From Exiguobacterium sp. s193 (GTDB lineage: Bacteria > Bacillota > Bacilli > Exiguobacteriales > Exiguobacteriaceae), in the NCBI RefSeq assembly GCF_018618755.1, contig NZ_JACSMR010000001.1, positions 698,618 to 762,617 of the forward strand: 64,000 nt of DNA. The letters are read 5' to 3'. Numbering within the stretch: position 1 is the first letter of the stretch; each line of letters begins with the position of its first letter. The translations under genes were made by a program, and so were the position numbers. Of the stretch, positions 24,139 to 34,332 are shown one piece after another. The notes beneath the pieces were generated by a model. The model was not told the DNA's origin, searched no databases, and was given only the letters and a program-made list of their open reading frames with translations.

Positions 24139-24925
24139 GTTTCGTCTCCTGGCTCAAGATATAGCCTTCCGTCGTCTCCGACCGGGCATGTCCGAGCAGA
24201 CGCTGAATCTCGAGTAACTTACAGCCTGCCGTCTGGTATAGGTAGGTCGCGTAGCCGACACGTAAATCATGCGGACGGAGCATCCGTCCCGACTGGTCGA
24301 GTGACTGGTTCCGTAATGCTTCCCGCGCCCCTTGTTCATGGATTGCCTTGCCACGGACGGAACGAAAGACATGCCCCGTCATCCGATCTCCGATAAACGC
24401 CTTTAACTTTTCGGCTAAACGGCTCCCGAGCGGAACGGTCCGCAAACGGCGTCCTTTGCCGTGGCGGACGAGTAACGTCGCCGTCGTAAACTGAATGTCC
24501 TCGATCGACAACAAACGGGCCTCCATGAAGCGGAGGCCCGTTTGGCTGATGAGTTCGAAAAAGAGACGGTACGTCGGATGCTTGATTTGCCGGATGATAG
24601 CGATTGCTTCGAGTAACGGATAATCGTCCCGTTGCCGGACGTCTTGATGGACAATCGGCCGGACGTGATGCATCGGATTATGACGCAGGCGTCGTGCACG
24701 GACGAGTTCATTGCCGAGGGCGACGCACGCATGATAGCGCCGCAGTGCCGTCGCCGGTTTATACTGTTCGATAACGTGGTCAAAATACGTTTGGAGGGAC
24801 TTGACCGACCACTCGCCACACGCTTTCTTCAGCTGTCGCAGATCACTGCGGTAGGCTTTGATCGTCAGTGCTGAATACGTCGCGTGTGTACGGAGATACT
24901 GCTCGAGATAGTCGAAATGGGTCAT
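24098..24925 (-). CDS. Tyrosine recombinase/integrase B
   Basis: A 275-residue paralogue of recombinase A, convergent with it. The N-terminal domain has the same YSALTIKAYRSDLRQL and YKPATALRRYHA blocks. Catalytic residues appear as R (ISQTGLRFMEA), K (VRHGKGRRLRTVPL), H-x-x-R (RPHDLRVGYATYLY), H (LLGHARSETT) and Y (EGYILSQ). The ATG at 24925 follows AGAGGAGG by 7 nt; an upstream frame to 24985 has no site. Paired XerC/XerD-like proteins often act as a heterotetramer on one asymmetric site. Having both beside two inverted palindromic sites supports a local recombination role. Confidence 0.87.
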   Translation of the reverse strand: MTHFDYLEQYLRTHATYSALTIKAYRSDLRQLKKACGEWSVKSLQTYFDHVIEQYKPATALRRYHACVALGNELVRARRLRHNPMHHVRPIVHQDVRQRDDYPLLEAIAIIRQIKHPTYRLFFELISQTGLRFMEARLLSIEDIQFTTATLLVRHGKGRRLRTVPLGSRLAEKLKAFIGDRMTGHVFRSVRGKAIHEQGAREALRNQSLDQSGRMLRPHDLRVGYATYLYQTAGCKLLEIQRLLGHARSETTEGYILSQETKLRQVVDALSASGG

Positions 24926-25045
24926 GGTTAGTCCTCCTCTAGTTGTAGTAGTAGAAGAATTCCCTGTTTCCGTGCTTTGAAGCATCTATCTGTTGATAAC
25001 TTTTCCAGTTAGAAACAACATGAAGAGTATCAACCATGTAACCAT

Positions 25046-26299
25046 TCAATAATCCACCTTCGCCGTCTGCGGATACTTCTTCGCATTCCAGCTATGGTCT
25101 TCCCGTAACGTATCGTCCGAGACGAGCAGATAATCTTCCTGAACTTCATCCGGACGGTTCGGGACGGGATCGTTCCACGTCGTATCGAGGTGATACCAGT
25201 TCCCTTTCAGCTTGACGAGGTTCCACGCATGTAACCCGCCACCTGCTTTGCCTGAGATATACCGGACCTCGACATCCGCTGCTTGCAGCAGCAGATACGC
25301 CGTCAGCGCATAGCCTTCACAGACGCCCTCGCGGTTGAACAGGATCGAGTAAGGGGTGTACGGACTTTCTTTACTCTTGAGCTTATATGCCGTATGGCGG
25401 ACGATGTAGTCATTGATGTAGCGGACTTTTTTATAGTCGGACCAGTTCTTCGGGATTTTCTTGACGATTTGCTTGACCTTCTTCTCGACACGGTCGGTCT
25501 GGTCTTGTGACAAGGTGTAGTCAAGTGTCATCGTGTACATGACATAGGAACCGTAATCCATCCCTTTTCCGTCGCTGTCTTTATAGAGCCGCATCAAGTA
25601 CGGTTCGTTGCGTTGCAGCCATTCCCAGGCCTGTTCCCCGACTTCCGTAAATCGGCTTGGATCACCCGTATACTGGATTTGGAACTCGCTTTCATGCCGG
25701 CTCATGTAATAGGCGAAGGCCTGTCCCATCTCCTTGCTCGTCGTGATCCGGGATGGTAAGGCATAGGTCTTCGCTTGCGGTGTCAGCCCGACAGCGGACT
25801 TCGGGATGGACATACGCGGCGTGGCGTCCGCTTCTTCGCTGCCGCCTAACCACTGACTGACAGCTGACAAATCCACTTGAAACGAGGTCTTTTGATATTG
25901 CTCAAGCACCATGATTCCTTGAAACAGACTCACGAGCATAAAGACGCCAGCAATCAATCCGACGAGCCCGAGCTCAAACAGTGATGTAATCCGTGCCCAT
26001 ACCCCCTTAATCAACCGATTGAGTTCCCGGTCAATCAAATCATCAATACGGGTTTGGTTGACGGAAAACGTGCGGCCGACAGAAAAGGAAACGGCAGTAT
26101 AGACGGGTTTTAATACTTCGAATTGTTGACCCGGATGATGTGCCCAGTGTGCCAGTTCGTGGCGGACTCCCCGGAGCTCCTGTTTCAGAAGCTGCCGGAT
26201 GGTCCTGCGGAGACGGAACGAGCGCACGCATAAAAACGTGAGGTACAAAATAATGATGAACAACACAAGAAAGAGTATAAAATTGAACAGACGAATCAC
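25046..26299 (-). CDS. Membrane-anchored transglutaminase-like protein
   Basis: A 417-residue protein with an N-terminal helix (residues 4-24), a second helix near 107-130 (LGLVGLIAGVFMLVSLFQ) and an extracellular C-terminal transglutaminase-like core. The catalytic triad is visible: Cys in REGVCEGYALTAYLLL, His in GGLHAWNLVKL and Asp in YHLDTTWNDPV. Bacterial members act as cysteine peptidases or crosslinkers in the envelope; the substrate is unknown. The start (GTG 26299) is uncertain because GAG abuts it. No partner gene. Confidence 0.85.
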   Translation of the reverse strand: MIRLFNFILFLVLFIIILYLTFLCVRSFRLRRTIRQLLKQELRGVRHELAHWAHHPGQQFEVLKPVYTAVSFSVGRTFSVNQTRIDDLIDRELNRLIKGVWARITSLFELGLVGLIAGVFMLVSLFQGIMVLEQYQKTSFQVDLSAVSQWLGGSEEADATPRMSIPKSAVGLTPQAKTYALPSRITTSKEMGQAFAYYMSRHESEFQIQYTGDPSRFTEVGEQAWEWLQRNEPYLMRLYKDSDGKGMDYGSYVMYTMTLDYTLSQDQTDRVEKKVKQIVKKIPKNWSDYKKVRYINDYIVRHTAYKLKSKESPYTPYSILFNREGVCEGYALTAYLLLQAADVEVRYISGKAGGGLHAWNLVKLKGNWYHLDTTWNDPVPNRPDEVQEDYLLVSDDTLREDHSWNAKKYPQTAKVDY

Positions 26300-26407
26300 C
26301 TCTACAGAAAATATGTAAATAATATCCTGTTATTAAGTGTAATCGAAATTCGGTCATTTACCCTCTTTTTTTAATTTTTATATTTGAACTAGTCTTTTAT
26401 AACTTCA

Positions 26408-26446
26408 TAAAAAATACTCCTCCCTTTTTTAAAGGAAGAAGTACCT
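26408..26446 (-). terminator. Terminator at the end of the capsule operon
   Basis: TACTTCTTCC / GGGAGGAGTA stem (with G-T pairs) followed on the reverse strand by TTTTTT, just after the ugd stop. Confidence 0.8.
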
Positions 26447-26450
26447 GCAA

Positions 26451-27617
26451 TTAATCGCGGCTGTATAAATCGCGCGTGTAGACTTTCTCTTCAACATCGC
26501 TCAGTTCCGAGTGCATCCGGTTCGAAAGAATGACATCTGATTCCTGCTTAAACGCTTCAAGATCACGAATAACGCGTGAGTTATAGAACGTATCTTCTGT
26601 CAAGACGGGTTCAAAGACCGTTACTTCAATCCCCTTCGCCTTGATTCGTTTCATAATCCCTTGAATCGATGAGGCACGGAAGTTATCTGAGTCCGTTTTC
26701 ATCGTCAGACGATAAACACCGACGACTTTCGGATTTTGTTTGATGATCGTATCCGCAATATAGTCTTTCCGTGTCCGGTTCGCTTCAACGATTGCCCCGA
26801 TGATGTTGTTCGGTACTTCATCATAGTTCGCGAGTAACTGCTTCGTATCTTTCGGTAAGCAGTAACCACCATAACCGAATGATGGGTTGTTATAATGATT
26901 GCCGATTCGACTATCGAGTCCGACACCTTCGATGATTTGTTTTGTATCTAGGCTACGTACTTCAGCATATGTATCAAGTTCATTAAAGAAGGCAACCCGC
27001 ATCGCGAGGTACGTATTCGAGAACAATTTAATTGCTTCAGCTTCTGTAGAATCCGTTAAAAGAATCGGCACATCCTTTTTAATCGCCCCTGCAAGCAAAA
27101 GATCCGCGAATTGTTGTGCACGTTCTGATTGCTCGCCGACGACGATACGCGATGGATAGAGATTGTCATGCAGTGCCTGCCCTTCACGAAGGAACTCCGG
27201 TGAGAAGATAATGTTCGGCGTATCGAACTTCTCTTTTAACTCTTGTGTATAACCGACTGGCACCGTCGATTTGATGACCATCGTCGCATCCGGATTAATG
27301 GCAAGGACTGTCGCGATGACACTTTCGACGGTCCGTGTATTAAAGTAGTTACGCGTTGGATCATAATCCGTTGGAGTCGCAATGATGACGAATTCCGCAT
27401 CCTTGTACGCTTCAAAATTATCAGTTGTCGCATGCAGGTTCAATTCTTTATTTTGTAAAAAATTCTCGATTTCTGCGTCCACGATTGGTGATTTTCGATC
27501 ATTGACGAGCTCGACACGTTCTTTAATGATGTCAATCGATGTGACTTCATTGTGTTGTGCGAGTAAGACGGCCATTGAAAGACCGACATATCCTGTTCCT
27601 GCTACTGTGATTTTCAT
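26451..27617 (-). CDS. ugd: UDP-glucose 6-dehydrogenase (copy 1, capsule locus)
   Basis: A 388-residue NAD-dependent enzyme oxidising UDP-glucose to UDP-glucuronate. The N-terminal Rossmann loop is [18 protein letters not shown], the central part has [11 protein letters not shown], and the catalytic cysteine lies in [11 protein letters not shown]. It belongs to the shorter E. coli Ugd/Klebsiella-type subgroup, unlike the TuaD-like copy at 57499-58743. It is the last gene of the capsule operon, next to a UDP-glucuronate 4-epimerase that uses its product. Confidence 0.95.
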   Translation of the reverse strand: MKITVAGTGYVGLSMAVLLAQHNEVTSIDIIKERVELVNDRKSPIVDAEIENFLQNKELNLHATTDNFEAYKDAEFVIIATPTDYDPTRNYFNTRTVESVIATVLAINPDATMVIKSTVPVGYTQELKEKFDTPNIIFSPEFLREGQALHDNLYPSRIVVGEQSERAQQFADLLLAGAIKKDVPILLTDSTEAEAIKLFSNTYLAMRVAFFNELDTYAEVRSLDTKQIIEGVGLDSRIGNHYNNPSFGYGGYCLPKDTKQLLANYDEVPNNIIGAIVEANRTRKDYIADTIIKQNPKVVGVYRLTMKTDSDNFRASSIQGIMKRIKAKGIEVTVFEPVLTEDTFYNSRVIRDLEAFKQESDVILSNRMHSELSDVEEKVYTRDLYSRD

Positions 27618-27634
27618 TCTATCGCTCTCCTTCC

Positions 27635-28654
27635 TTATAATTTTACGTTGTAATATTCTTTATACCAATCAACGAACTTCCCAAGACCGTCTTCAATACT
27701 TGTGCTTGGTTTAAAGTCAATGTCACGCTCGAGTTCCGAGACATCTGCGTAAGTGCGAAGAACATCACCTGGCTGCATCTCCATGTACTGTTTGTTCGCT
27801 TCTTTACCGATTTTTTCTTCCAACACATTAATGAACTTCATTAATGGGACAGGACTATTATTTCCAATATTATAGACACGGTAAGGAGCAAAACTTGCAC
27901 CCAGTTCGTCGACACTTTCATCCCAATTCGGATTCTTTTCTGGTGCACGTGAAATGAGTTTGACGATTCCTTCTACAATGTCATCGATGTAGGTGAAGTC
28001 ACGCTCCATTTTCCCATGATTAAAGACTTTGATTTGATTTCCTTCAATGATGTCCTTCGTAAACGAGAAGTAAGCCATGTCCGGACGTCCCCATGGACCA
28101 TAGACGGTAAAGAACCGTAATCCAGTTGTCGGAATATTATAAAGATGACTGTATGTATGTGCCATCAATTCATTCGATTTTTTAGTTGCAGCATAAAGGC
28201 TGACTGGATGGTCGACGTTATGATTAGTCGAGAATGGTGCGACCTTGTTCCCACCATATACAGAACTCGATGAGGCATACAGCAAATGATCGACTGGATA
28301 ATTCCGACAAGCTTCTAAGATATTAAGGAATCCCGTTAGATTTGAATCTAAATAGGCATAAGGATTCTCAATAGAGTACCGGACGCCTGCTTGGGCTGCT
28401 AAATTAATGACAACTGCCGGTCGATGTTCTTCAAAAATTTTATTAATACGTTCTCGATCTGTTAAATCACATTCAACAAACGTAAAATGACTGTTATCAC
28501 TTAGCTGAGCCAGCCGGTCTTTTTTTAAAGTTAAATCGTAGTATGTATTTAGATTGTCCAGACCTATTACACTATAACCATGATTCGTTAACTGATTCGA
28601 TAAATGCACACCAATAAAACCAGCAGCACCTGTGACTAAAATATTTAATTTCAT
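27635..28654 (-). CDS. NAD-dependent epimerase, probably UDP-glucuronate 4-epimerase
   Basis: A 339-residue extended SDR enzyme: NAD loop [31 protein letters not shown] (the DNLNxYYD block typical of CapI/UDP-GlcA epimerases), catalytic [13 protein letters not shown] and [17 protein letters not shown]. It should interconvert UDP-glucuronate and UDP-galacturonate. The ATG at 28654 is chosen over an upstream frame to 28687 because the homologous start MKLNILVTG and a GGAG site fit it. It is upstream of ugd in the same operon, so the polymer probably contains a uronic acid. Confidence 0.88.
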   Translation of the reverse strand: MKLNILVTGAAGFIGVHLSNQLTNHGYSVIGLDNLNTYYDLTLKKDRLAQLSDNSHFTFVECDLTDRERINKIFEEHRPAVVINLAAQAGVRYSIENPYAYLDSNLTGFLNILEACRNYPVDHLLYASSSSVYGGNKVAPFSTNHNVDHPVSLYAATKKSNELMAHTYSHLYNIPTTGLRFFTVYGPWGRPDMAYFSFTKDIIEGNQIKVFNHGKMERDFTYIDDIVEGIVKLISRAPEKNPNWDESVDELGASFAPYRVYNIGNNSPVPLMKFINVLEEKIGKEANKQYMEMQPGDVLRTYADVSELERDIDFKPSTSIEDGLGKFVDWYKEYYNVKL

Positions 28655-28718
28655 CAAAATATGATCTCCTTGTAAGCATATCGACATTTTAAAAAATCAA
28701 TTCAAAAAAATTATCCAA

Positions 28719-29801
28719 TCAATTGAAATACTTGTAATTAAAAACTTCATTATACTTTTCTAATACATTTTTTATATCATATCCATCAAGGAAAGACCGA
28801 ACTTCTTTATCATTCCAATTATTATCTTCTTCTATTTTTTGTTCTACTTTAACAAAAAAATCTTTCCAATCATTTTTTTTAACGACTATTCCATATGGAC
28901 TATCATTTAGAATCTCTTCTGGACCGTACTTACAATTAAAGCTTACTACTGGTGTTTTACAACAAATTGATTCAAGAATCACCATTGAAAAAGATTCAAA
29001 AAGACTAGTAACAACTAATACTTTAGACTTTTTTATTAAAGGGTACGGATTAGGTGTCCAATCTAAGATTTTAATTTTTTTTTCAAGATTTCTATCTTCT
29101 ATTTGTTTTTTAAGTTTTTCTTTCTCTGGACCTTTACCTAAGATATACATATTATAGTTAGCATCGATAGGAAAATTTTGAATTAACAAATCAAATTGTT
29201 TTACCTTCTCTAGACGCCCCACTGCAATGACATAAGGCGTTCCTTCAATAATCTTAGTCGTTTGTTTTGATTTATCTTCAATTTCTTGAATGTTTATAGG
29301 ATTATAGATTAACTTTACTATTTTTTCATTCTTATCATCTTTTAAAATATTTAAAATTTCATCCTTCACTCCATTTGAAACAGCAACAATTCTAGAGGAA
29401 TTTAGATACATGATTTTATAAAGTACTTTCAAAAAAAAATTCCCGTTAATATTATTACTCGGAACACTGTGCTCATGAATTACTATTTTATGCTTTGATC
29501 CCAATAACTTGACTATTACATTTACCAAACTAGCTTTAAATAAGTAAGAATGTACCACTATTTTTTTCTTGCGTATAATTTTTGATAGTTTATATGAAGA
29601 GTAGATTAAACTAATTATTTTATATTTTTTAAATCGTTTTGGTTCCAGGCTAATTATCCTTACATTAGACGGTATTTTTAAATCTACTTCATTTTTTAAT
29701 AAAAACAGTGTAATTTTATAATTAAAAGGTATTTGATGTAGTAATGTAATCAATACTCTTTCTGCACCGTTACCTCTTAAAGAGTTAATTAAGAAAAACA
29801 T
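28719..29801 (-). CDS. Glycosyltransferase family 4
   Basis: A 360-residue GT-B enzyme. It starts MFFLINSLRGNGAERVLITL (the GGAERV acceptor-side block) and has the donor-site pattern ESFSMVILESICCKTPVVSF-type (ESF.MVILES...TPVV). YVIAVGRLEKVKQFDLLIQNF marks the C-terminal domain. It would add one sugar to the lipid-linked repeat unit at the inner membrane. The linkage cannot be predicted. This is the first strongly AT-rich gene at the left edge of the variable capsule core, in tight operon order (4 nt from the next). Confidence 0.88.
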   Translation of the reverse strand: MFFLINSLRGNGAERVLITLLHQIPFNYKITLFLLKNEVDLKIPSNVRIISLEPKRFKKYKIISLIYSSYKLSKIIRKKKIVVHSYLFKASLVNVIVKLLGSKHKIVIHEHSVPSNNINGNFFLKVLYKIMYLNSSRIVAVSNGVKDEILNILKDDKNEKIVKLIYNPINIQEIEDKSKQTTKIIEGTPYVIAVGRLEKVKQFDLLIQNFPIDANYNMYILGKGPEKEKLKKQIEDRNLEKKIKILDWTPNPYPLIKKSKVLVVTSLFESFSMVILESICCKTPVVSFNCKYGPEEILNDSPYGIVVKKNDWKDFFVKVEQKIEEDNNWNDKEVRSFLDGYDIKNVLEKYNEVFNYKYFN

Positions 29802-29805
29802 GTCT

Positions 29806-30996
29806 TCACTCCAAATTTGAAAGAATTACTTCAATATTTTTTTTATGATGGATTACTAAGTCTTCTTTTATCTTTTCAAATTTTGAATCTGAAGATTCAA
29901 AATCAAAAATTGTTCTTACAATATCATTTGCTGAAAAGTCCTTTTTAATATTAAAAGATCTATCACTCAAGCCACATAGTTCATAAAATCCTTTAACTTT
30001 TTCATCCCATATTATTGAAGAAATAGGTTTTTTTAATAACAAACCTAAAATAGAAGCATGCAATCTTGTGTTAAGCATTGTATCTAACCCATTAATAAAT
30101 ACAAGCAAATCACTTAAATCTTTAGGTACAAACAACTTTATATCATTATGATTTAATTTGATTTTTTTTATAATTTCTAAATCTGAATCTTCACCTGTTG
30201 TAAATAAATGTATTTCAGATTCCCTTTCAGAATTAAGTATGATTTGAATACATTCTAATACTATTTTCTCATATTCTTTTTTAAATTTTTCATTTCTTCC
30301 AATACCGTGATTTGAGAACGTCATTAGATTAATTCCGATTTTTAATAATTTTTTATTTTTCAAATCTTTTTTTGTATCAGATAAAATATGATCTATATTA
30401 TATCTCAATGCATTATCCGGAATAATTTGAGAATAGATATTAAATTCTCTATAAATTATTTCGACTGATTTAGGATCTCTCATATACAATTGATCTGTTT
30501 GAAGCAAAAATTTATTAATAAATTTTTTAGAAAGCCACGAAAATTTATTACCTGAACTACACCCTACAACAGAAATTTTTTTTGAAAACTTTTTAGACAT
30601 TATGCTTAAAACATATAATGCTGCTGGGAAAGTCATAGCGTTGTCTTGTAATAAAGCACCACCACCAACTATGATCAAATCACTTTTTCTAAACTCACTT
30701 TTAACTAAATTTCTATTTTTATAATAAAAAGAGAATGTTTTCAGCATATTAAACAAAGAATAGACTTTATAATTTTTTTTTATGACTTTCTTCAAAATAA
30801 TTTTCCCAATATTACTTTTTTGGGGTTGGATAGAAGGTGTATCTGTTTTTTTTTGTCCTGAAGAAAATGATAATTCACTTATTTTAATCTTATCATTAGA
30901 AGTAGACAAACTATGCTTCAATCCTTCAAATATAGCTTTATCACCTATATTTTCACTATTCATTTCACCTATAATCAATACATTTTTTTCTTTCAT
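29806..30996 (-). CDS. Polysaccharide pyruvyl transferase family protein
   Basis: A 396-residue protein with the family pattern: LIIGEMNSENIGDKAIFEGL at the N-terminus (the GNxGDxA block), LIIVGGGALLQDN, VVGCSSG, then NTRLHASILGLLLKKPISSI near the C-terminus. These enzymes (CsaB, WcaK, AmsJ type) transfer pyruvate from phosphoenolpyruvate to a sugar as a ketal; some members have other transferase roles. In a capsule operon, pyruvylation of the repeat unit is the likely role. It overlaps the GT2 gene start by 4 nt. AT-rich. Confidence 0.85.
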   Translation of the reverse strand: MKEKNVLIIGEMNSENIGDKAIFEGLKHSLSTSNDKIKISELSFSSGQKKTDTPSIQPQKSNIGKIILKKVIKKNYKVYSLFNMLKTFSFYYKNRNLVKSEFRKSDLIIVGGGALLQDNAMTFPAALYVLSIMSKKFSKKISVVGCSSGNKFSWLSKKFINKFLLQTDQLYMRDPKSVEIIYREFNIYSQIIPDNALRYNIDHILSDTKKDLKNKKLLKIGINLMTFSNHGIGRNEKFKKEYEKIVLECIQIILNSERESEIHLFTTGEDSDLEIIKKIKLNHNDIKLFVPKDLSDLLVFINGLDTMLNTRLHASILGLLLKKPISSIIWDEKVKGFYELCGLSDRSFNIKKDFSANDIVRTIFDFESSDSKFEKIKEDLVIHHKKNIEVILSNLE

Positions 30997-31883
30997 TTTA
31001 TACCTCTTTTTTTTAATCTTTCTCTCGAATTAGATTTTTGAGAAAAGTACTTTTTATAAAAATAATATATTATGTTTTTCAAAAAACTTTTAATTAATAT
31101 ATTCATTGAACTTATTTTATTTGTACTTATACTGTAAGCATATTTTTGAACGTTCAATGTATACAAAATTTGTTTTTTTATTCCAACAGAAGTGAACATA
31201 CTGTTAGTAATATTATTATCATGAATTCTATAGTAAGAATTTACTTTATTACAATAAGTAATAGGCGAAGTTTTAGAAATTTTAAGCCAAGTTATCCATT
31301 CACCTCTGTTTATATATTTTTCTTCAAATCCTCCTAAATCTTTTATTACTCTAGAATTAATTAATATACCTGTCGAAACAATAAAATTCCATTTCGAAAG
31401 TTTCAAAAAGACCTTTTTTGAATCTAGTGTATTTATATTGTTTAAGCTCTTTTTTTTCCTAATATACTCTTCTGTTATAGATTCGTTCACTAAATATTTT
31501 GCATTAACAAAAGCAAGACCAATGTCTTTTTTTAATGACTCTATGTGATCAACTAAAACTCTCAAATGTTCTTTTTTAACTATATCATCCTGGCCTAATA
31601 CCATAATATACTTACCGTCAGAAAGTTCTATACCTTTATTTAAAGCCTTCATTAGTCCTTTATTGCTTTGATTGTACATTACAATTTTTTTAGAAGGATT
31701 TTCTTGTATAAAATTCTCAATTATACTTAAAGAATCATCGATCGACCCATCATTCACTAAAATTATTTCTAAGTTTTTATAATCAATATTAATAATTGAT
31801 TGTAAAGTTTTTCTCAGATAATCGCTTCCATTATAAATAGGTACTATAGCACTTATCAGGGGATCATTTTTTTTCAAATTCAT
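30993..31883 (-). CDS. Glycosyltransferase family 2
   Basis: A 296-residue GT-A enzyme: ISAIVPIYNGSDYLRKTLQS, EIILVNDGSIDDSL and the metal-binding GQDD in YIMVLGQDDIVKKEHL, with C-terminal W-rich RGEWITWLK. It adds a sugar from a nucleotide donor to the growing lipid-linked unit. GGAGG precedes the start. It overlaps the flippase gene (31864) by 20 nt and the pyruvyl transferase gene by 4 nt, in a tight AT-rich operon. Confidence 0.9.
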   Translation of the reverse strand: MNLKKNDPLISAIVPIYNGSDYLRKTLQSIINIDYKNLEIILVNDGSIDDSLSIIENFIQENPSKKIVMYNQSNKGLMKALNKGIELSDGKYIMVLGQDDIVKKEHLRVLVDHIESLKKDIGLAFVNAKYLVNESITEEYIRKKKSLNNINTLDSKKVFLKLSKWNFIVSTGILINSRVIKDLGGFEEKYINRGEWITWLKISKTSPITYCNKVNSYYRIHDNNITNSMFTSVGIKKQILYTLNVQKYAYSISTNKISSMNILIKSFLKNIIYYFYKKYFSQKSNSRERLKKRGIK

Positions 31884-33126
31884 TATTTATCCTCCACTTT
31901 ATTAATTGTTTACTAGCAATAATATTAGTAATGATTCCTCCTATGATCATTGCCAAAGACGATGCTATAGCTGCACCTATCACGCCCCAAAACAAAATAA
32001 ATAAAAAATTCAACAAGATGTTTAAAGTTGCACAAAAAAATGATAGATAAATAACAATTTTTCTTTTATTCATTACTTGAAGTAGCGGAAATAAAATCAT
32101 ATTTAGAGCAGATCCGACTAACATCGAACTCAAAATAGTCATAATTAAATACGAATCTTTAAATTCTTGACCATATAATACATTAACTATAAATTTTCCA
32201 AAGCATAAAAATAAAACTATTATTAAAAATGAACTTCCAAGTAATATTTTTTTGCTTGATTTTATATTTTTAGATAATAAAATGTAATCATTATCAATAT
32301 AATTTTTTCTTATTTCTGGAAATATTGCTTGAGACACAAGTCCGTATATTAGTAAAAACATAGTAATGATTTTAAGAGCTGCAGAATATTGTCCCAAATC
32401 ATGATTATTAGTAAATTTACTTAAAATAATTGTACTTGCGTAATCATTTCCAATAATAGATAGAGTGGTTATGAAGAAGGGAATTCCTGATAAATAAATA
32501 TTTTTTAACTCAAGGAAATTTAATCTAAATTTTAATTTAGATGAATTTTTAATGATAAATAAACTTGTTAAAACCACTATTATCGAAATAATGGTAAATC
32601 CTAATTGTAAATAATAATAATTAAAGAACCATATTGCACACGTTATAGTTATGAGAAGTTTTCCAAATCCAGATAAAAAATTAACTAGATATAATGCGTT
32701 TGTGTTATTTTCAACTCTAAATACACCTTGAATTAACTTTTCTTTAATGTTTCTCATGATTGCTATTTCTATTAAAACTAATAGAAATAGCAAAACATCT
32801 AGATCTTGATTATACTTAACATAAAATATTCCTAATAACGAAGCACCTATAACATATGTAAACATTAATGAACTAAACGTATTAGAAATTTTAGATGACT
32901 TACTGGAAATTTCCATAAGAAATGCTTGTCCAGTTCCTAAAGTAACAGCATGAGCAATAATAGAACAAACAACAGTATAAAGGCTTAACTTTCCTAAAAA
33001 GCCTGGTCCGTAAATTCTGGCCACAATTAAACCACTGATAAAAAGAAAAATTATGTTAATCATCCCTGAATTCACATAATGAAATACTTTTTTGAAAAGA
33101 CTATTATTACTAATCAATTTCAACAT
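31864..33126 (-). CDS. wzx: Wzx-type polysaccharide repeat-unit flippase
   Basis: About 420 residues with some 12 hydrophobic helices, the MOP/polysaccharide synthase pattern (YGPGFLGKLSLYTVV, then LIVARIYG at the start; late NDYASTIILSKFTNN). It moves undecaprenyl-diphosphate-linked repeat units to the outer face. ATG 33126 is preferred to TTG 33141 because GAAGG lies 8 nt upstream. It overlaps the polymerase gene end. Low conservation is usual for Wzx; the call rests on topology and context. Confidence 0.85.
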   Translation of the reverse strand: MLKLISNNSLFKKVFHYVNSGMINIIFLFISGLIVARIYGPGFLGKLSLYTVVCSIIAHAVTLGTGQAFLMEISSKSSKISNTFSSLMFTYVIGASLLGIFYVKYNQDLDVLLFLLVLIEIAIMRNIKEKLIQGVFRVENNTNALYLVNFLSGFGKLLITITCAIWFFNYYYLQLGFTIISIIVVLTSLFIIKNSSKLKFRLNFLELKNIYLSGIPFFITTLSIIGNDYASTIILSKFTNNHDLGQYSAALKIITMFLLIYGLVSQAIFPEIRKNYIDNDYILLSKNIKSSKKILLGSSFLIIVLFLCFGKFIVNVLYGQEFKDSYLIMTILSSMLVGSALNMILFPLLQVMNKRKIVIYLSFFCATLNILLNFLFILFWGVIGAAIASSLAMIIGGIITNIIASKQLIKWRINNEFEKK

Positions 33127-34318
33127 TTTTGTTACCTTCAATTTCTTTTTGTTTTGAATTAATTAACGTTACAAATATAATTAGATATAGAATAAAAATA
33201 AACTTTGAATATATATAACCACCTTTAAATTCAGAGAATGCAAGTAACATTGTAAGCATTAAAAGACTAAATGACTGCTTTTTATTGATATATAGACAGT
33301 AAATTACTGCTATGGCTACCGGTAAATAAAATAGTAACGTTCCTAATACACCATATTGATAAAGTGTTTGGATTATTCCAGCATCAGATTGAATACCATT
33401 TGTAATCCAAGGTTCTTTATTATTTCCTATAAAAAATGTATGAATGTCATTTGGAATAGAGTATGTATTAACTAATTCTTCTGTACTATTAGTAGTGATA
33501 CCGGATCCATTTTTATAGCTGTAATAAAATTCAAATGTTCTAAGCAATGTAATTTTAAACATTTCTGGGTTAACTAACTCAAAAATACTTTTTATCAAGA
33601 AAACAGAAAATACTGTAAGTAAAACGTAAGAAAACAACTTCTTTATTTTTATTTTTTTTACACTCTCTTTTTTATTTATAAACATCAATATAATAATGCC
33701 TATAAATGAAACAATCATTCCTGTTCTACTCGTAAAAATTGTCGCAAAAAAACTAAACATAGCTAGTAACAGGTACTTTTCTCCTTTTATCACATTTAGT
33801 TTTAAACCTATCAATATAAAAATAGAAGATACACCCATAAATAATCCTGCACTTGCGTATCCTGGAAACAAGCCTTTTGCTCTGTAATCAACTGTTCTAG
33901 TAGTATAAAAAAACTCATGTACTGTTCTAATTAAATCTTTAAAAAATGGAATGTTTAAATACTCTAGATAAATTATTAATATATTTATACAAATAAATAC
34001 ACAGGAGTACCTCCACAAAGTCTTAATTGGAGTAGAGTCTAATATTATAAGAGTAATTACTAAATATAGTACTACTCTTATTAGTGCAAAAAATGCATAA
34101 CGTTCCTCTAAAACAATAGTATTTATCCCTGATATAACAACTAATATAAATAGAGGAAACATCATATAAAAATGTATCGATTTTATTTTTATTTTTTCAA
34201 ATAATATTAAATAAACAACTACAAGTATGCCTAAAAACAATTCAATATCTACTCCATAAATTTTAGGAACAATCATAGAGATAAACATAAACATGCCTAT
34301 TAAAAGTAATTTTATCAA
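33110..34318 (-). CDS. wzy: Wzy-type O-antigen/capsule polymerase
   Basis: About 402 residues with 10-12 hydrophobic helices and a large external loop between late helices (ITLLRTFEFYYSYKNGSGI, then NTYSIPNDIHTFFIGNN). This is the layout of Wzy polymerases, which join repeat units outside the membrane. There is little sequence motif to use, as usual. TTG at 34318 is preferred because GGAG lies 8 nt before it. It sits between the flippase and an acyltransferase in the operon. Confidence 0.82.
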   Translation of the reverse strand: MIKLLLIGMFMFISMIVPKIYGVDIELFLGILVVVYLILFEKIKIKSIHFYMMFPLFILVVISGINTIVLEERYAFFALIRVVLYLVITLIILDSTPIKTLWRYSCVFICINILIIYLEYLNIPFFKDLIRTVHEFFYTTRTVDYRAKGLFPGYASAGLFMGVSSIFILIGLKLNVIKGEKYLLLAMFSFFATIFTSRTGMIVSFIGIIILMFINKKESVKKIKIKKLFSYVLLTVFSVFLIKSIFELVNPEMFKITLLRTFEFYYSYKNGSGITTNSTEELVNTYSIPNDIHTFFIGNNKEPWITNGIQSDAGIIQTLYQYGVLGTLLFYLPVAIAVIYCLYINKKQSFSLLMLTMLLAFSEFKGGYIYSKFIFILYLIIFVTLINSKQKEIEGNKNVEID

Positions 34319-34332
34319 TTTAAATTCTCCGT

